A stretch of 64,000 nt of DNA from Terriglobia bacterium (lineage in GTDB: Bacteria > Acidobacteriota > Terriglobia > Terriglobales > Acidobacteriaceae), in the NCBI GenBank assembly GCA_020073665.1, contig JAIQEU010000003.1, forward strand, positions 1-64,000, read 5' to 3'. Under the pieces are notes generated by a model, which had not been told where the DNA came from, did not search any database, and was given only the letters and a program-made list of their open reading frames with translations. A program made the position numbers and the translations under genes. Shown piece by piece: positions 29,105 to 37,893 of this stretch. Each line of letters starts with the position of its first letter. Within the stretch, counting starts at the first letter, position 1.

Positions 29105-31537
29105 GTGGAAACCTTGCTCCACGATATACGTTACGGTTGGCGCATGCTGGTCAAGAATCCCGGAGTTACAGCTGTGATCGTCGCCATGCTGGCGGTTGGG
29201 GTTGGCGCGAACACCGCCGTGTTTACCATTTTTCGCGCGATCCTGCTAAGGCCTTTGCCCTACGACAAACCGGAAGAAGTGGTCCAGCTGGATGGGTGGC
29301 GCACCGACGGCCCGTTCCAGGAAATGCCAGTGTCGTTTCCTAACTTCTCCGACATGCGGGATCAGAACCAGGTTTTCTCCCAAATAGGGGCGTACTCGGA
29401 GACCAGCGCCACGCTGTTGGGTGAAGATGGCGCCGAGCAGGTCACTACGCCAGTAGCGAGCGCCGGCTTCTTTGAGGCGTTGGGCGTCAAACCGATCCTG
29501 GGACGTACCTTCCAGCGGTCGGACGAACGTGCTCTCGATCAGCCCGCAGCAATGCTTACCTATGGCGGTTGGCAGCGGCGCTTTGGCGGCGACCCGGGCA
29601 TCGTCGGAAAGACATTGGTGCTCGACGGGTTGCAGCACACCATCATCGGGGTGCTGCCCCAAAGCTTCCAGTTTGGCCTGACCCAGGCGGGCGACATCTG
29701 GCAGTCTCTGCGGTTGAAAGGATGGAGATTGAGGCGGAATGCCTACTGGCTCCATCCCGTTGGGCGTCTGAAACGGGGAGTGAGTCTCGCCCAGGCCCAA
29801 GCCGGGATGGGGACTGTAGCCCGTCAGCTTGAGCAACAGTACCCCGATGACGACAAGGGGATCAGCGTACGCCTGGTTCCACTGCAGGAAAAGATAGTCG
29901 GGTCGGTGCGGCCCATCCTGCTGTTGTTGATGGCCACGGTGGGGGTCGTCCTGTTGATCACCTGTGCAAACGTGGCCGGACTGCTGCTGGCTCGTTCGGT
30001 GCAGAGGCAGAAAGAGATCTCAGTCCGCACCGCGCTCGGGGCAGGGCCTGGAAGGATCTTCCGGCAACTGCTGACCGAGAGCGTTCTGCTGGCGCTGCTG
30101 GGCGGGGCCGTAGGCGCTCTGGTGGCGTACTGGACAGTCCCATCCCTCGTCGCTGCTCTTCCTAAGGCTGAGGTAGCTGCGCTGCCATCGCTGGACGGAC
30201 TCCAGGTCAATGGAGGCGTGCTGCTGTTCTCTCTGGCGCTTTCTCTCGGTACGGGAATCTTGTTTGGTATGTTTCCGGCCATTCAGGTTCTGCGGCCAAA
30301 CCTGCGCCAGGAGCTCCAGGAAATCGGCCGTGCTTCGGTCAGCTCCGGGCATCACCGTTTTCGCAACGCACTGGTGGTATCGGAAATCGCGCTGGCAGCG
30401 GTCCTCCTGGTAGGCGCGGGGCTCATGCTCAAGAGTCTGCGACAGGTTCTGCAGCAGGATCCGGGTTTCAAGACCGAGAAGCTACTGACACTGTCTCTCG
30501 CCATGCCACGCAATGGCTATCCCGACGCCCCGAAGCAGTTGGCGTTCGTGCGCCAATTGCTGCAGACAATCAACGCCATGCCGGGTGTGAATGGAGCGGC
30601 CGCGGTCACGACCGTGCCTTTGTCGGGCAGCGGCAATACCTCACGCTTCGATCTGGAAGGTCATCCCAAGGGCAGTGGAGGGGCGGAATACGAAGCCGGT
30701 TCCCCCTCGATCAGCACTGACTATTTCAAAGTGATGGGGATTCCCCTGCGCGCCGGACGTTTCTTTACCGACCAGGACAATGCCACGTCCAAACACGTTG
30801 CGATTATCAATCAGGCGCTGGCGGATGAGGTGTTCCCGGGCCAGGACCCGATTGGAAAGCGTATCAACTTCACCTATACGAACGCTCCGAATCTCTGGGA
30901 GATCATCGGAGTAGTCGGCAACGAGAACCAGGATCGTCTGGACGTCAAGCCGAAGCCGATCGTCTACGACAATCTCGAGCAGGATCCGACTCCTTATATC
31001 AGCCTGGTGGTTCGAACCCGGCAATCCCCGGAAGCGCAGGCTACCAGTGTGCCGAAGAAGATTCGGGAACTTGACCGGACAGTGCCCGTCTATGACGTAG
31101 CCACCATGACGCAGATTATCTCCACTTCTCCCGCCATGGTCTTGCGCGCATACCCCGCGTATGTGCTGGCATTTCTGGCTGCGATCGCGCTGCTGCTCGC
31201 TGTGCTTGGGATTTACGGGCTGCTGGCGTACTCGGTGGTGCAGAGGACCCGCGAACTTGGCCTCCGCATGGCTCTGGGGGCCGCGCCGCGTGACCTGCTT
31301 CGAATGGTGGTCAACGGCGGAATGAAGCTGACGCTGATTGGCACCGGGTTGGGGGTTGTGGGAGCGCTGGCAGCTGCACGCTTGATTCGCAGCCTGTTGT
31401 TTGAGGTGGCGCCTACGGACGGTGCAACGTTCATTGGCGTCTGCGGCTTGCTGATCGGGATCGCATATCTCGCCAGCTATGTTCCGGGGAGACGCGCGAC
31501 CCAGGTTGATCCCATGGTGGCATTGCACCACGAATAA
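29105..31537 (+). CDS. ADOP-family FtsX/MacB permease 7
   Basis: An 810-residue permease, last of the series and placed 26 bases before the TolC gene. GTG 29105 is preferred because it reads (V/M)ETLLHDIRYGWRML like the other members and has AGGTGA upstream; GTG 29096 adds three residues. TM1 lacks the usual LTLALG and has MLAVGVGANTAVFTIF. The first periplasmic domain has an unusually basic stretch (LRLKGWRLRRNAYW). It ends DPMVALHHE and stops with TAA. Confidence 0.88.
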   Translation: METLLHDIRYGWRMLVKNPGVTAVIVAMLAVGVGANTAVFTIFRAILLRPLPYDKPEEVVQLDGWRTDGPFQEMPVSFPNFSDMRDQNQVFSQIGAYSETSATLLGEDGAEQVTTPVASAGFFEALGVKPILGRTFQRSDERALDQPAAMLTYGGWQRRFGGDPGIVGKTLVLDGLQHTIIGVLPQSFQFGLTQAGDIWQSLRLKGWRLRRNAYWLHPVGRLKRGVSLAQAQAGMGTVARQLEQQYPDDDKGISVRLVPLQEKIVGSVRPILLLLMATVGVVLLITCANVAGLLLARSVQRQKEISVRTALGAGPGRIFRQLLTESVLLALLGGAVGALVAYWTVPSLVAALPKAEVAALPSLDGLQVNGGVLLFSLALSLGTGILFGMFPAIQVLRPNLRQELQEIGRASVSSGHHRFRNALVVSEIALAAVLLVGAGLMLKSLRQVLQQDPGFKTEKLLTLSLAMPRNGYPDAPKQLAFVRQLLQTINAMPGVNGAAAVTTVPLSGSGNTSRFDLEGHPKGSGGAEYEAGSPSISTDYFKVMGIPLRAGRFFTDQDNATSKHVAIINQALADEVFPGQDPIGKRINFTYTNAPNLWEIIGVVGNENQDRLDVKPKPIVYDNLEQDPTPYISLVVRTRQSPEAQATSVPKKIRELDRTVPVYDVATMTQIISTSPAMVLRAYPAYVLAFLAAIALLLAVLGIYGLLAYSVVQRTRELGLRMALGAAPRDLLRMVVNGGMKLTLIGTGLGVVGALAAARLIRSLLFEVAPTDGATFIGVCGLLIGIAYLASYVPGRRATQVDPMVALHHE

Positions 31538-31563
31538 CAATTTGTAGAAAAAACGGGAGTTTC

Positions 31564-33519
31564 ATGATTCAGAATCTTTCTCGCACTTTCGGCTCCAAGG
31601 TCGGTTTCTGGGTTGTGCTGGCGGCGCTGTCTTCCAGCGCCGCTGCCCAGAATTACTTCGTCCAACCCTCATCGCATTTCCCCAATCCCGTAGGCCCTTA
31701 TCTGGCCAAACAGGTTCCGGAGCCGACTTTTGGCAATACGCCGCGAGTGGAGAGCCTGCTGAAAGATGGCAAGCTGATGCTGTCGCTGGGCGATGCTGTG
31801 ACGCTGGCGCTGGAAAACAACCTCGATCTGGCGATTGCTCGTTACAACCTAACGATTGCGGACACTGACATCTTGCGCGCCAAGTCGGGCGCCACGGTAC
31901 GCGGCGTGGCAACGGGATTAGTGCAGGGCACGCCCGGAGGCGGAATCGGCGGTTTCGGAACAGGCGCAGCCGGCGCCGGTGCCGGGGGAACCAGCGGCGG
32001 AGCGGGTGGCGCGGGAACTGGAGCCTCTGGGCTGGTGCAATCCACCCTAGGCATCGGTGCCCCAGTCGACTCCTATGACCCAACCCTCAACGCCGGTCTC
32101 CGCATCGAGCACGGGACCTTTCCTTTGTCCAGCAGCGTGTTGAGCGGATCGATCCCGTTTCTGCAGCAGAACCTGGGCACCGCGAATTTCAACTACTCCC
32201 AGGCTTTTTCTTTCGGTACCAGCATGGCGGTGGAGTTTGACAATGCCCGCAGCACCGACAACACGACGACCAGTTCGCTGGTGCCCCAGGTACAGTCCGG
32301 TTTTCGCCTTACCCTCCGGCAGAGATTGCTCTCCGGCTTTGGCATTGGACCGAACACTCGGTTCATCCACATCGCTCGTAACAACCGCGAGATTTCCGAT
32401 GTCGCCTTCCGCGACCAGGTGATCGCCACCGTTTCCCAGATCCAGAACATCTACTGGGACCTGGTCAACGCGTACGAGGACGTGAAGGTGAAAGAACGCT
32501 CGCTTTCCCTGGCTGATAAGACGCTGAGCGACGACCGCGACCAGGTGAAGCTAGGGGCCATGGCCCCCATCGAAGTGATGCGCGCGGAAAGCGAAGTTGC
32601 GTCGCGCAATCAGGACCTGATTCTCGCGCAAAATGAGCTGCAGTTGCAGGAGTTGCTGATCAAGAATGCGATTACGCGCGACCTGAGCGACGCGGTGATG
32701 GCGTCGGCCCCGGTCGTGCCCACCGACACCATGAGCATTGCGGAGGAGGAGGCGGTCACGCCGGTGCAGGACCTCATCAGCGACGCGCTCTCGCACCGCC
32801 CCGAACTGGCGGAAGGACGTATTGATCTGCACAACCGCGACCTCAGCCGCAAGGCCGCCGCCAATGCCTTGCTGCCCAGCGTGGATTTGGTGGCCTGGTA
32901 CGGAGCGTCGGGGATTGCGGGCCAGCAGAACCTCAACAATCCCGATCTGCCACCGAATTCGATTCCGCGCTCGGGACTTCCCAATGCCTTCGCCACATTG
33001 TTTCGCAACGATTTCCCCGATTATGCCGTTGGTTTCAATATCAGCATTCCGCTGCGCAACCGCGCGGCGCAGGCCGACGAGATCCGCTCGCAACTGGAAT
33101 ACCGCCAGGCCCAACTGCGCCTGCAACAATTACAGAACCAGGTGGGAATTGAAGTCCGCAATGCGCAGTTTGCTTTGCAGCAGAATCGCGCGCGCGTGAT
33201 CACCGCCCGCAAGGCGCGAGACCTGGCACAGCAGTCTTTGGAGATCGAACAGAAGAAATACGTCCTGGGAGCTTCTACCAGCTACCAGGTACTGCAATTG
33301 CAGAGAGACTTGGCCCAGGCTGGGTCCAATTTTGTGGCGGCAATGTCCGCTTATGAAAAATCGCGAGTCGAACTGGATCGAGTCACCGGTTTGACGCTGG
33401 CTCACACCGGGATCGAAATCCAGGATGCGGAAAGCGGACACGTCCGCTCCGTTCCCATCCTACCTGGCGTCGGCCCACGACCTGAAACCACCCCGGCCGA
33501 GAAATCGCCCGGTAGCTAA
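31564..33519 (+). CDS. TolC-family outer-membrane efflux protein
   Basis: A 651-residue TolC/OEP protein providing the exit duct for the operon. A signal peptide (cleavage near SSAAAQ) precedes the first repeat (LSLGDAVTLALENNLDLAIAR), and the second repeat begins about residue 395 with helical heptads such as SRKAANALLPSVDL. Residues about 118-163 are an inserted Gly/Ala/Ser-rich segment (GGGIGGFGTGAAGAGAGG) not found in Escherichia coli TolC; its location suggests an extracellular or loop extension. The protein is larger than the usual 430-500 residues. It follows permease 7 after 26 bases and precedes the regulator gene by 16. Confidence 0.9.
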   Translation: MIQNLSRTFGSKVGFWVVLAALSSSAAAQNYFVQPSSHFPNPVGPYLAKQVPEPTFGNTPRVESLLKDGKLMLSLGDAVTLALENNLDLAIARYNLTIADTDILRAKSGATVRGVATGLVQGTPGGGIGGFGTGAAGAGAGGTSGGAGGAGTGASGLVQSTLGIGAPVDSYDPTLNAGLRIEHGTFPLSSSVLSGSIPFLQQNLGTANFNYSQAFSFGTSMAVEFDNARSTDNTTTSSLVPQVQSGFRLTLRQRLLSGFGIGPNTRFIHIARNNREISDVAFRDQVIATVSQIQNIYWDLVNAYEDVKVKERSLSLADKTLSDDRDQVKLGAMAPIEVMRAESEVASRNQDLILAQNELQLQELLIKNAITRDLSDAVMASAPVVPTDTMSIAEEEAVTPVQDLISDALSHRPELAEGRIDLHNRDLSRKAAANALLPSVDLVAWYGASGIAGQQNLNNPDLPPNSIPRSGLPNAFATLFRNDFPDYAVGFNISIPLRNRAAQADEIRSQLEYRQAQLRLQQLQNQVGIEVRNAQFALQQNRARVITARKARDLAQQSLEIEQKKYVLGASTSYQVLQLQRDLAQAGSNFVAAMSAYEKSRVELDRVTGLTLAHTGIEIQDAESGHVRSVPILPGVGPRPETTPAEKSPGS

Positions 33520-33535
33520 AGGGGAAGCCTTGCAC

Positions 33536-34945
33536 GTGAACAGCGTAGAATCCTTGAGTCAAGCGGCCCTGATGACAGCCCTTACCAATCCACGGGTGTT
33601 GATTGCGGACGACCAGCGTGATGTGCTGGAAGCCTTGCGCCTTCTGCTGAAGGGCGAAGGCTATGGCATTGAAACTGTATCGTCTCCCTCCGGCGTGCTG
33701 GACGCAGTGCAGTCGCGGGAGTTCGAAGCGGTCCTGATCGACCTGAACTACACCCGCGACACGACTTCCGGGCAGGAAGGTCTGGACCTGCTCTCGAAGA
33801 TCCAGAGCATCGACAGCACGCTTCCGGTGATCGTCATGACCGCGTGGGGAAGCGTGGACCTGGCGGTGGAAGCCATGCGGCGGGGTGCCCGCGACTTCAT
33901 TCAGAAACCCTGGGAGAATGCGCGCTTGCTGGCGATTGTGCGCACCCAGGTCGAGCTCAGCGGCGCGGTTCGTCGCAGCCACCAACTGGAGGCGGAGAAC
34001 CGGCTGTTGCGTGCCGAAGGCGCCCCCACGTTCATTGCTGAGTCCGACGTGATGCAGCCGGTGTTGCGAGTCACCAGCCGCATCGGGCCGTCCGACGCGA
34101 ATGTGCTGATCACGGGTGAGCACGGCAGCGGTAAGGAAGTGGTCGCACGTACCTTGCACGCGCTTTCCCGGCGGGCTTCTCGTCCCCTGGTCGCGGTGAA
34201 CACCGGTGGTCTTTCCGAAGGCATTTTTGAAAGCGAGCTCTTTGGCCATGTGCGGGGCGCCTTTACCGATGCCAAAACCGACCGTATCGGGCGCTTCGAA
34301 CTGGCCCACGGCGGAACTCTTTTCCTTGACGAGATTGCCAACGTTCCGCTTTCCCAGCAAGCCAAGTTGCTGCGCGTGCTGGAAAGCGGAGAGATGGAGC
34401 GGGTGGGCTCGTCGCGAACCGTCCGTGTCGATGTGCGCATCATTTCCGCCACCAACGCCGATCTTAATAAAGAGGTGGTGAACGGACGCTTTCGCCAGGA
34501 CCTGCTATTCCGGCTGAACACGGTGGAGATCAACGTTCCGCCGTTGCGGGAGCGACGGCGCGATATTCCGTTGCTGGCCATGCACTTTCTGACGCGGTAC
34601 GCCGAGCGTTACCGCAAGCCGACCACCACCTTCGATCCCGTGGCCATGCAATCTATGTTGGATTACTCGTGGCCCGGTAACGTTCGCGAACTCGACCACG
34701 CCGTGGAACGCGCGGTCCTGCTTTCCCAGGGCGATGCGGTACGGGTCAGCGATCTCGGTCTGCGCGAAGCTCGGGAGGCCCTGCCCAAGATGGAGGACTT
34801 AAGCTTGGAGGAAGTAGAAGCCCTGCTCGTCCGCAAGGCAATTGACCGCTACGGAGGTAACATAAGCCAGGCAGCGGAAGCGCTGGGGCTGAGCCGGAGC
34901 GCGCTCTACCGCCGCCTGCAAAAATATGGAATCAGTAGCCCCTAA
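33536..34945 (+). CDS. NtrC-family sigma-54-dependent response regulator
   Basis: A 469-residue activator. Receiver: acidic pocket Asp25-Asp26, phospho-Asp69 (VLIDL) and Lys124. AAA+ domain: Walker A GEHGSGKE (194-201), Walker B LFLDE, arginine finger region RQDLLFRL. The sigma-54 contact loop reads GAFTDA (241-246) instead of GAFTGA. The C-terminal Fis-type helix-turn-helix is NISQAAEALGLSRSALYRRL. The start is probably GTG 33536, eight bases after AGGGGAAG. It should activate RNA polymerase-sigma-54, and the -24/-12 match before the adaptor gene is an obvious target, giving positive autoregulation. Coupled with the kinase 24 bases downstream. Confidence 0.9.
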   Translation: MNSVESLSQAALMTALTNPRVLIADDQRDVLEALRLLLKGEGYGIETVSSPSGVLDAVQSREFEAVLIDLNYTRDTTSGQEGLDLLSKIQSIDSTLPVIVMTAWGSVDLAVEAMRRGARDFIQKPWENARLLAIVRTQVELSGAVRRSHQLEAENRLLRAEGAPTFIAESDVMQPVLRVTSRIGPSDANVLITGEHGSGKEVVARTLHALSRRASRPLVAVNTGGLSEGIFESELFGHVRGAFTDAKTDRIGRFELAHGGTLFLDEIANVPLSQQAKLLRVLESGEMERVGSSRTVRVDVRIISATNADLNKEVVNGRFRQDLLFRLNTVEINVPPLRERRRDIPLLAMHFLTRYAERYRKPTTTFDPVAMQSMLDYSWPGNVRELDHAVERAVLLSQGDAVRVSDLGLREAREALPKMEDLSLEEVEALLVRKAIDRYGGNISQAAEALGLSRSALYRRLQKYGISSP

Positions 34946-34969
34946 GAAATCCTACGGACGAAGGCGCGG

Positions 34970-36325
34970 ATGACGGCAGGAACCCAGTTCCGACCTGCTC
35001 CACGAAGATCCAGGCGCAGACTGACCCACGAAAACCACATCTTCGTGCTGGCCCTTGGGGCCGGCGCCCCCGCGCTGTTGATCTCCGTCATCCTGCTTTG
35101 GGCGGGCAATTACACCGACAGCACCCGCTGGACGCTCACCATTTTGCTGGTATGCCTCTGGCTGGGGTTCTCTTCTGCAGTGCGGTCCACCGTGGTCCGG
35201 CCGCTCCAGACCCTTTCCAACATGCAATCCGCGCTGCGGGAAGGGGACTTTTCCTTCCGCGTGCGAGGGGCAAATTCTGGAGATGCCTTGGGCGAACTCA
35301 TGCTCGAGGTCAACACGCTCTCCGAACTGTTGCGCGAACAACGGCTCGGAGCCATGGAAGCCAGCGCGCTGCTCTCCACTGTCATGGCCGAAATCGACGT
35401 AGCCGTGTTCGCATTTGACAGCGATCACCGGTTGCGATTGGTGAACCGGGCAGCAGAACGCGTTCTGGGCCAGCACGGCGAGCGCCTGCTGGGAAAGACC
35501 GCCGAAGAACTCGATATGGCGGACTGCCTGGAAGGGGAGTCTGCCCGTACCCTGCAGCGGAACTTTCCAGGGAACTCCGGACGCTGGGGCATGCGGCGCA
35601 GCACCTTCCGCCAGGGCGGCGTGCCCCACCAGTTGGTCGTTCTTACAGACCTCAGCCGCACCCTGCGCGAAGAGGAGCGACAGGCCTGGCAACGGTTGGT
35701 TCGTGTCCTGGGCCACGAACTCAACAATTCCCTGGCGCCCATATGTTCCATCGCCGGCAGCCTGGAGGACATGCTGAAGCGGGAGAAGCGGCCTTCCGAC
35801 TGGGAAGAAGATCTACGTCGCGGTATGCGGGTGATTGCGGACCGTTCCGAAGCCCTGAGCCGCTTCATGAAGGACTATGGCCGCCTGGCGCGGCTTCCCA
35901 AGCCACAACTGCGACCGGTAACCGTCGGTTCGTTGGTCAGCGGAGCGATTGGGCTCGAGAGGAGAATGGAAATCGAACTGGTGTCCGCGCCCGAAGTCAC
36001 CATCCAGGCAGATCCCGACCAGTTGCAGCAGTTGCTGATTAACCTGATCCGCAACGCCGTCGATGCCTCGCTGGAGACCGGGGGAAAAGTGCGGATCGGG
36101 TGGTCAAAGAACGGCAGTTCGCTCCACCTTTTCGTGCAGGATGAAGGCCCGGGCATTGCCAATGCCGCCAACCTGTTCGTGCCGTTCTTCACCACTAAAC
36201 CGGGCGGTTCCGGTATCGGATTGGTGCTGAGCCGGCAGATTGCGGAAGCCCACGGTGGCAGCTTGACCCTGGCCAATCGCCAAGCGGAGCGGGGATGCCA
36301 GGCCAGCCTACAGCTGCCGCTGTAA
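34970..36325 (+). CDS. NtrY-like sensor histidine kinase
   Basis: A 451-residue membrane kinase. Two hydrophobic segments (about 24-45 and 55-72) flank a very short loop, so sensing is probably within the membrane or cytoplasm. A HAMP linker (about 73-125) and PAS domain (about 130-230) follow. The phospho-acceptor is His249 in GHELNNSLAP, the HisKA form typical of NtrY/NtrB kinases. ATP-binding boxes are N (NLIRNAVDAS), G1 (DEGPGI) and G2 (GSGIGL). It is the natural partner of the NtrC-type regulator just upstream. The tiny periplasmic loop fits detection of membrane stress, which is inference. Confidence 0.9.
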   Translation: MTAGTQFRPAPRRSRRRLTHENHIFVLALGAGAPALLISVILLWAGNYTDSTRWTLTILLVCLWLGFSSAVRSTVVRPLQTLSNMQSALREGDFSFRVRGANSGDALGELMLEVNTLSELLREQRLGAMEASALLSTVMAEIDVAVFAFDSDHRLRLVNRAAERVLGQHGERLLGKTAEELDMADCLEGESARTLQRNFPGNSGRWGMRRSTFRQGGVPHQLVVLTDLSRTLREEERQAWQRLVRVLGHELNNSLAPICSIAGSLEDMLKREKRPSDWEEDLRRGMRVIADRSEALSRFMKDYGRLARLPKPQLRPVTVGSLVSGAIGLERRMEIELVSAPEVTIQADPDQLQQLLINLIRNAVDASLETGGKVRIGWSKNGSSLHLFVQDEGPGIANAANLFVPFFTTKPGGSGIGLVLSRQIAEAHGGSLTLANRQAERGCQASLQLPL

Positions 36326-36360
36326 TCTGGCCTGGCGAATGAGCGATGGGGCGTGGCTGC

Positions 36361-37629
36361 TTACCCGATGGGAGTAAACAGCACCAGCGTCCGTGGAATG
36401 ATCAGGAAGCCCGTCTCCGGGTCCGTACCATTCTGCGCGAAGGCCCCGACACCCCACACATTCCCGGTGTCCGGCAGGGCAAAGGCTCCGTTCAGTTGCT
36501 GCGCCAATGCCTTGGTTGGGCTGGGAATGATAGTCCACGTGTGTCCGTCGAAATGCTCCACCAGGGTTTCCTGCTGACCATTGGTAGCGGCGGTGGCAAA
36601 GAAGCCAACCGCATACAAGTCGGTGCCAGAAATCGCGGCCACGCTTTGCAGCGAATTGAAGTCTCCTACGGCTTGGCCCTGGTTGGGGCTGGGAATGACC
36701 TTCCACTGAGTGCCGTTCCAGTGTTCCACCAGGGTGACCGTATCCAGAGCATTTCCGTCACGAACGCGGCCGACGGCAGTGACATCGTTCGCGCTCACGG
36801 CCTGCACGCTAAGCAGTTCGTTGGCCGTCAGGAAGCCCGTCAGAACCGGGTTGGGGCTGGGCACCACCTTCCATGCGGTGCCATCGAAATGCAGGGTCAG
36901 CGTCTTGACCGCTACATTGGGCGCGACCTTGTCGCCCACCGCCCAGATGTCGGTCGGCGAGGTCCCCGAAATGGCGAACAGTACGTTCCCGGTGTTGTTG
37001 GCGTTGGGGCTGGCGACGACCTTCCAGGAGTTTCCGTCCCAGTGTTCGATCAGGGTCAGGACAGCCCCGTTGGCTGCTGGTTGATACCCAACCGCATAGA
37101 TATTGTCCGAAGCGAAGGCCGCGATGCCATTGAACGCGGAGTTGTCATTGGTGCGCAAGGCCGGGGTGGGAACCACATTCCACATCGCACCGTCCCAGTG
37201 CATCGCCATCGGCACCAGGTCGGTTGAGCAGGTAAATGAAAAACCAACTGCCCACACATCGTCGCTCGCGACGGCAGCCACGGCGGTCAGGACATTGCCC
37301 GTGTTGCTGTTCCTGCAGGCCGGGGTAGAGCCCGGATTGGGACTGGGAATTACGGTCCAGTTGGTTCCGTCCCAGTGCATGGTCAGAGTCCGGGAGTCAT
37401 TCAAGTTGTTGTCGTTCTTGTAGCCCACTGCCCAGGCGTCACTGGCGGAAACGGCTGCGACCGCGTTTAACGTGTTGCCCACCGGGTTAGGGCTGGGACT
37501 GTTCTGAATGCTAAAGATGGATGTCTGGGCAACAGAGGAGACAGGCAGGCCAAACGCCACCAACAGCAGGGCCGAGCGCAAGACAATTTTCTGACAGTTG
37601 TGCCATTGAATGGGAAACTTCTTCATCAT
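36361..37629 (-). CDS. Secreted seven-repeat protein, probable beta-propeller
   Basis: A 422-residue exported protein with signal peptide (LLLVAFGLPVSSVAQ). The mature part is seven repeats of about 57 residues, each with an AVG-type strand (DAWAVGYK, DVWAVGFS, DIWAVGDK), a HWDG-x-W-x-V turn and a PSPN loop. Seven blades of this size and the W/DG spacing fit a seven-bladed propeller; no named family was recognised. Two ATGs are in tandem at 37629; GGAG lies ten bases upstream of the first. Convergent with the NtrY-like kinase gene and divergent from the OmpR-type regulator. Function unknown; extracellular binding is plausible. Confidence 0.75.
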   Translation of the reverse strand: MMKKFPIQWHNCQKIVLRSALLLVAFGLPVSSVAQTSIFSIQNSPSPNPVGNTLNAVAAVSASDAWAVGYKNDNNLNDSRTLTMHWDGTNWTVIPSPNPGSTPACRNSNTGNVLTAVAAVASDDVWAVGFSFTCSTDLVPMAMHWDGAMWNVVPTPALRTNDNSAFNGIAAFASDNIYAVGYQPAANGAVLTLIEHWDGNSWKVVASPNANNTGNVLFAISGTSPTDIWAVGDKVAPNVAVKTLTLHFDGTAWKVVPSPNPVLTGFLTANELLSVQAVSANDVTAVGRVRDGNALDTVTLVEHWNGTQWKVIPSPNQGQAVGDFNSLQSVAAISGTDLYAVGFFATAATNGQQETLVEHFDGHTWTIIPSPTKALAQQLNGAFALPDTGNVWGVGAFAQNGTDPETGFLIIPRTLVLFTPIG

Positions 37630-37717
37630 AACGGTTTCGCTCCAAGAGTGAGTAAGTGGTACAGCTGGGTACTAGAAATCAACTTATAGACGGGCGAATG
37701 TGCCAAATGTCGGTAGC

Positions 37718-37735
37718 TTGTCAAAAGATTGTCAA
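37718..37735 (+). promoter_or_regulatory. Pho-box-like direct repeat
   Basis: TTGTCAA, a four-base AAGA spacer and TTGTCAA again give two identical heptamers with an 11-base period. This is the architecture bound by PhoB/OmpR-type regulators (Pho box CTGTCAT-N4-CTGTCAT). It lies between the divergent propeller gene and an OmpR-type regulator gene, 159 bases before the latter. Assignment is by pattern only. Confidence 0.5.
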
Positions 37736-37738
37736 CAA

Positions 37739-37753
37739 TGTGTTTACAACACA
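37739..37753. promoter_or_regulatory. Palindrome, possible operator
   Basis: TGTGTT-TAC-AACACA, a perfect inverted repeat with six-base arms, lies three bases after the Pho-box-like repeat. It may be a second regulator site in the divergent promoter region; no regulator can be assigned. Confidence 0.35.
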
Positions 37754-37893
37754 CTCACAGGGAAAGAGTGGTAGTAAGCTTGTTCGAGTAGTGGGGCCCG
37801 AAGCGGAAAAAAGGCAATGGAGCAGATATGATAAGACTAGAAGGAATCCGACCATCGGTGATGCCGCGGCCGCAGCCCATGCGAGGAGATTCC

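Noticed and set aside
13666-31537. Seven similar permease genes as a recent tandem duplication or repeat artefact
   Set aside because: The proteins share motifs but differ across most of their length, and lengths range from 803 to 840 residues; this is old paralogy, not an assembly repeat.
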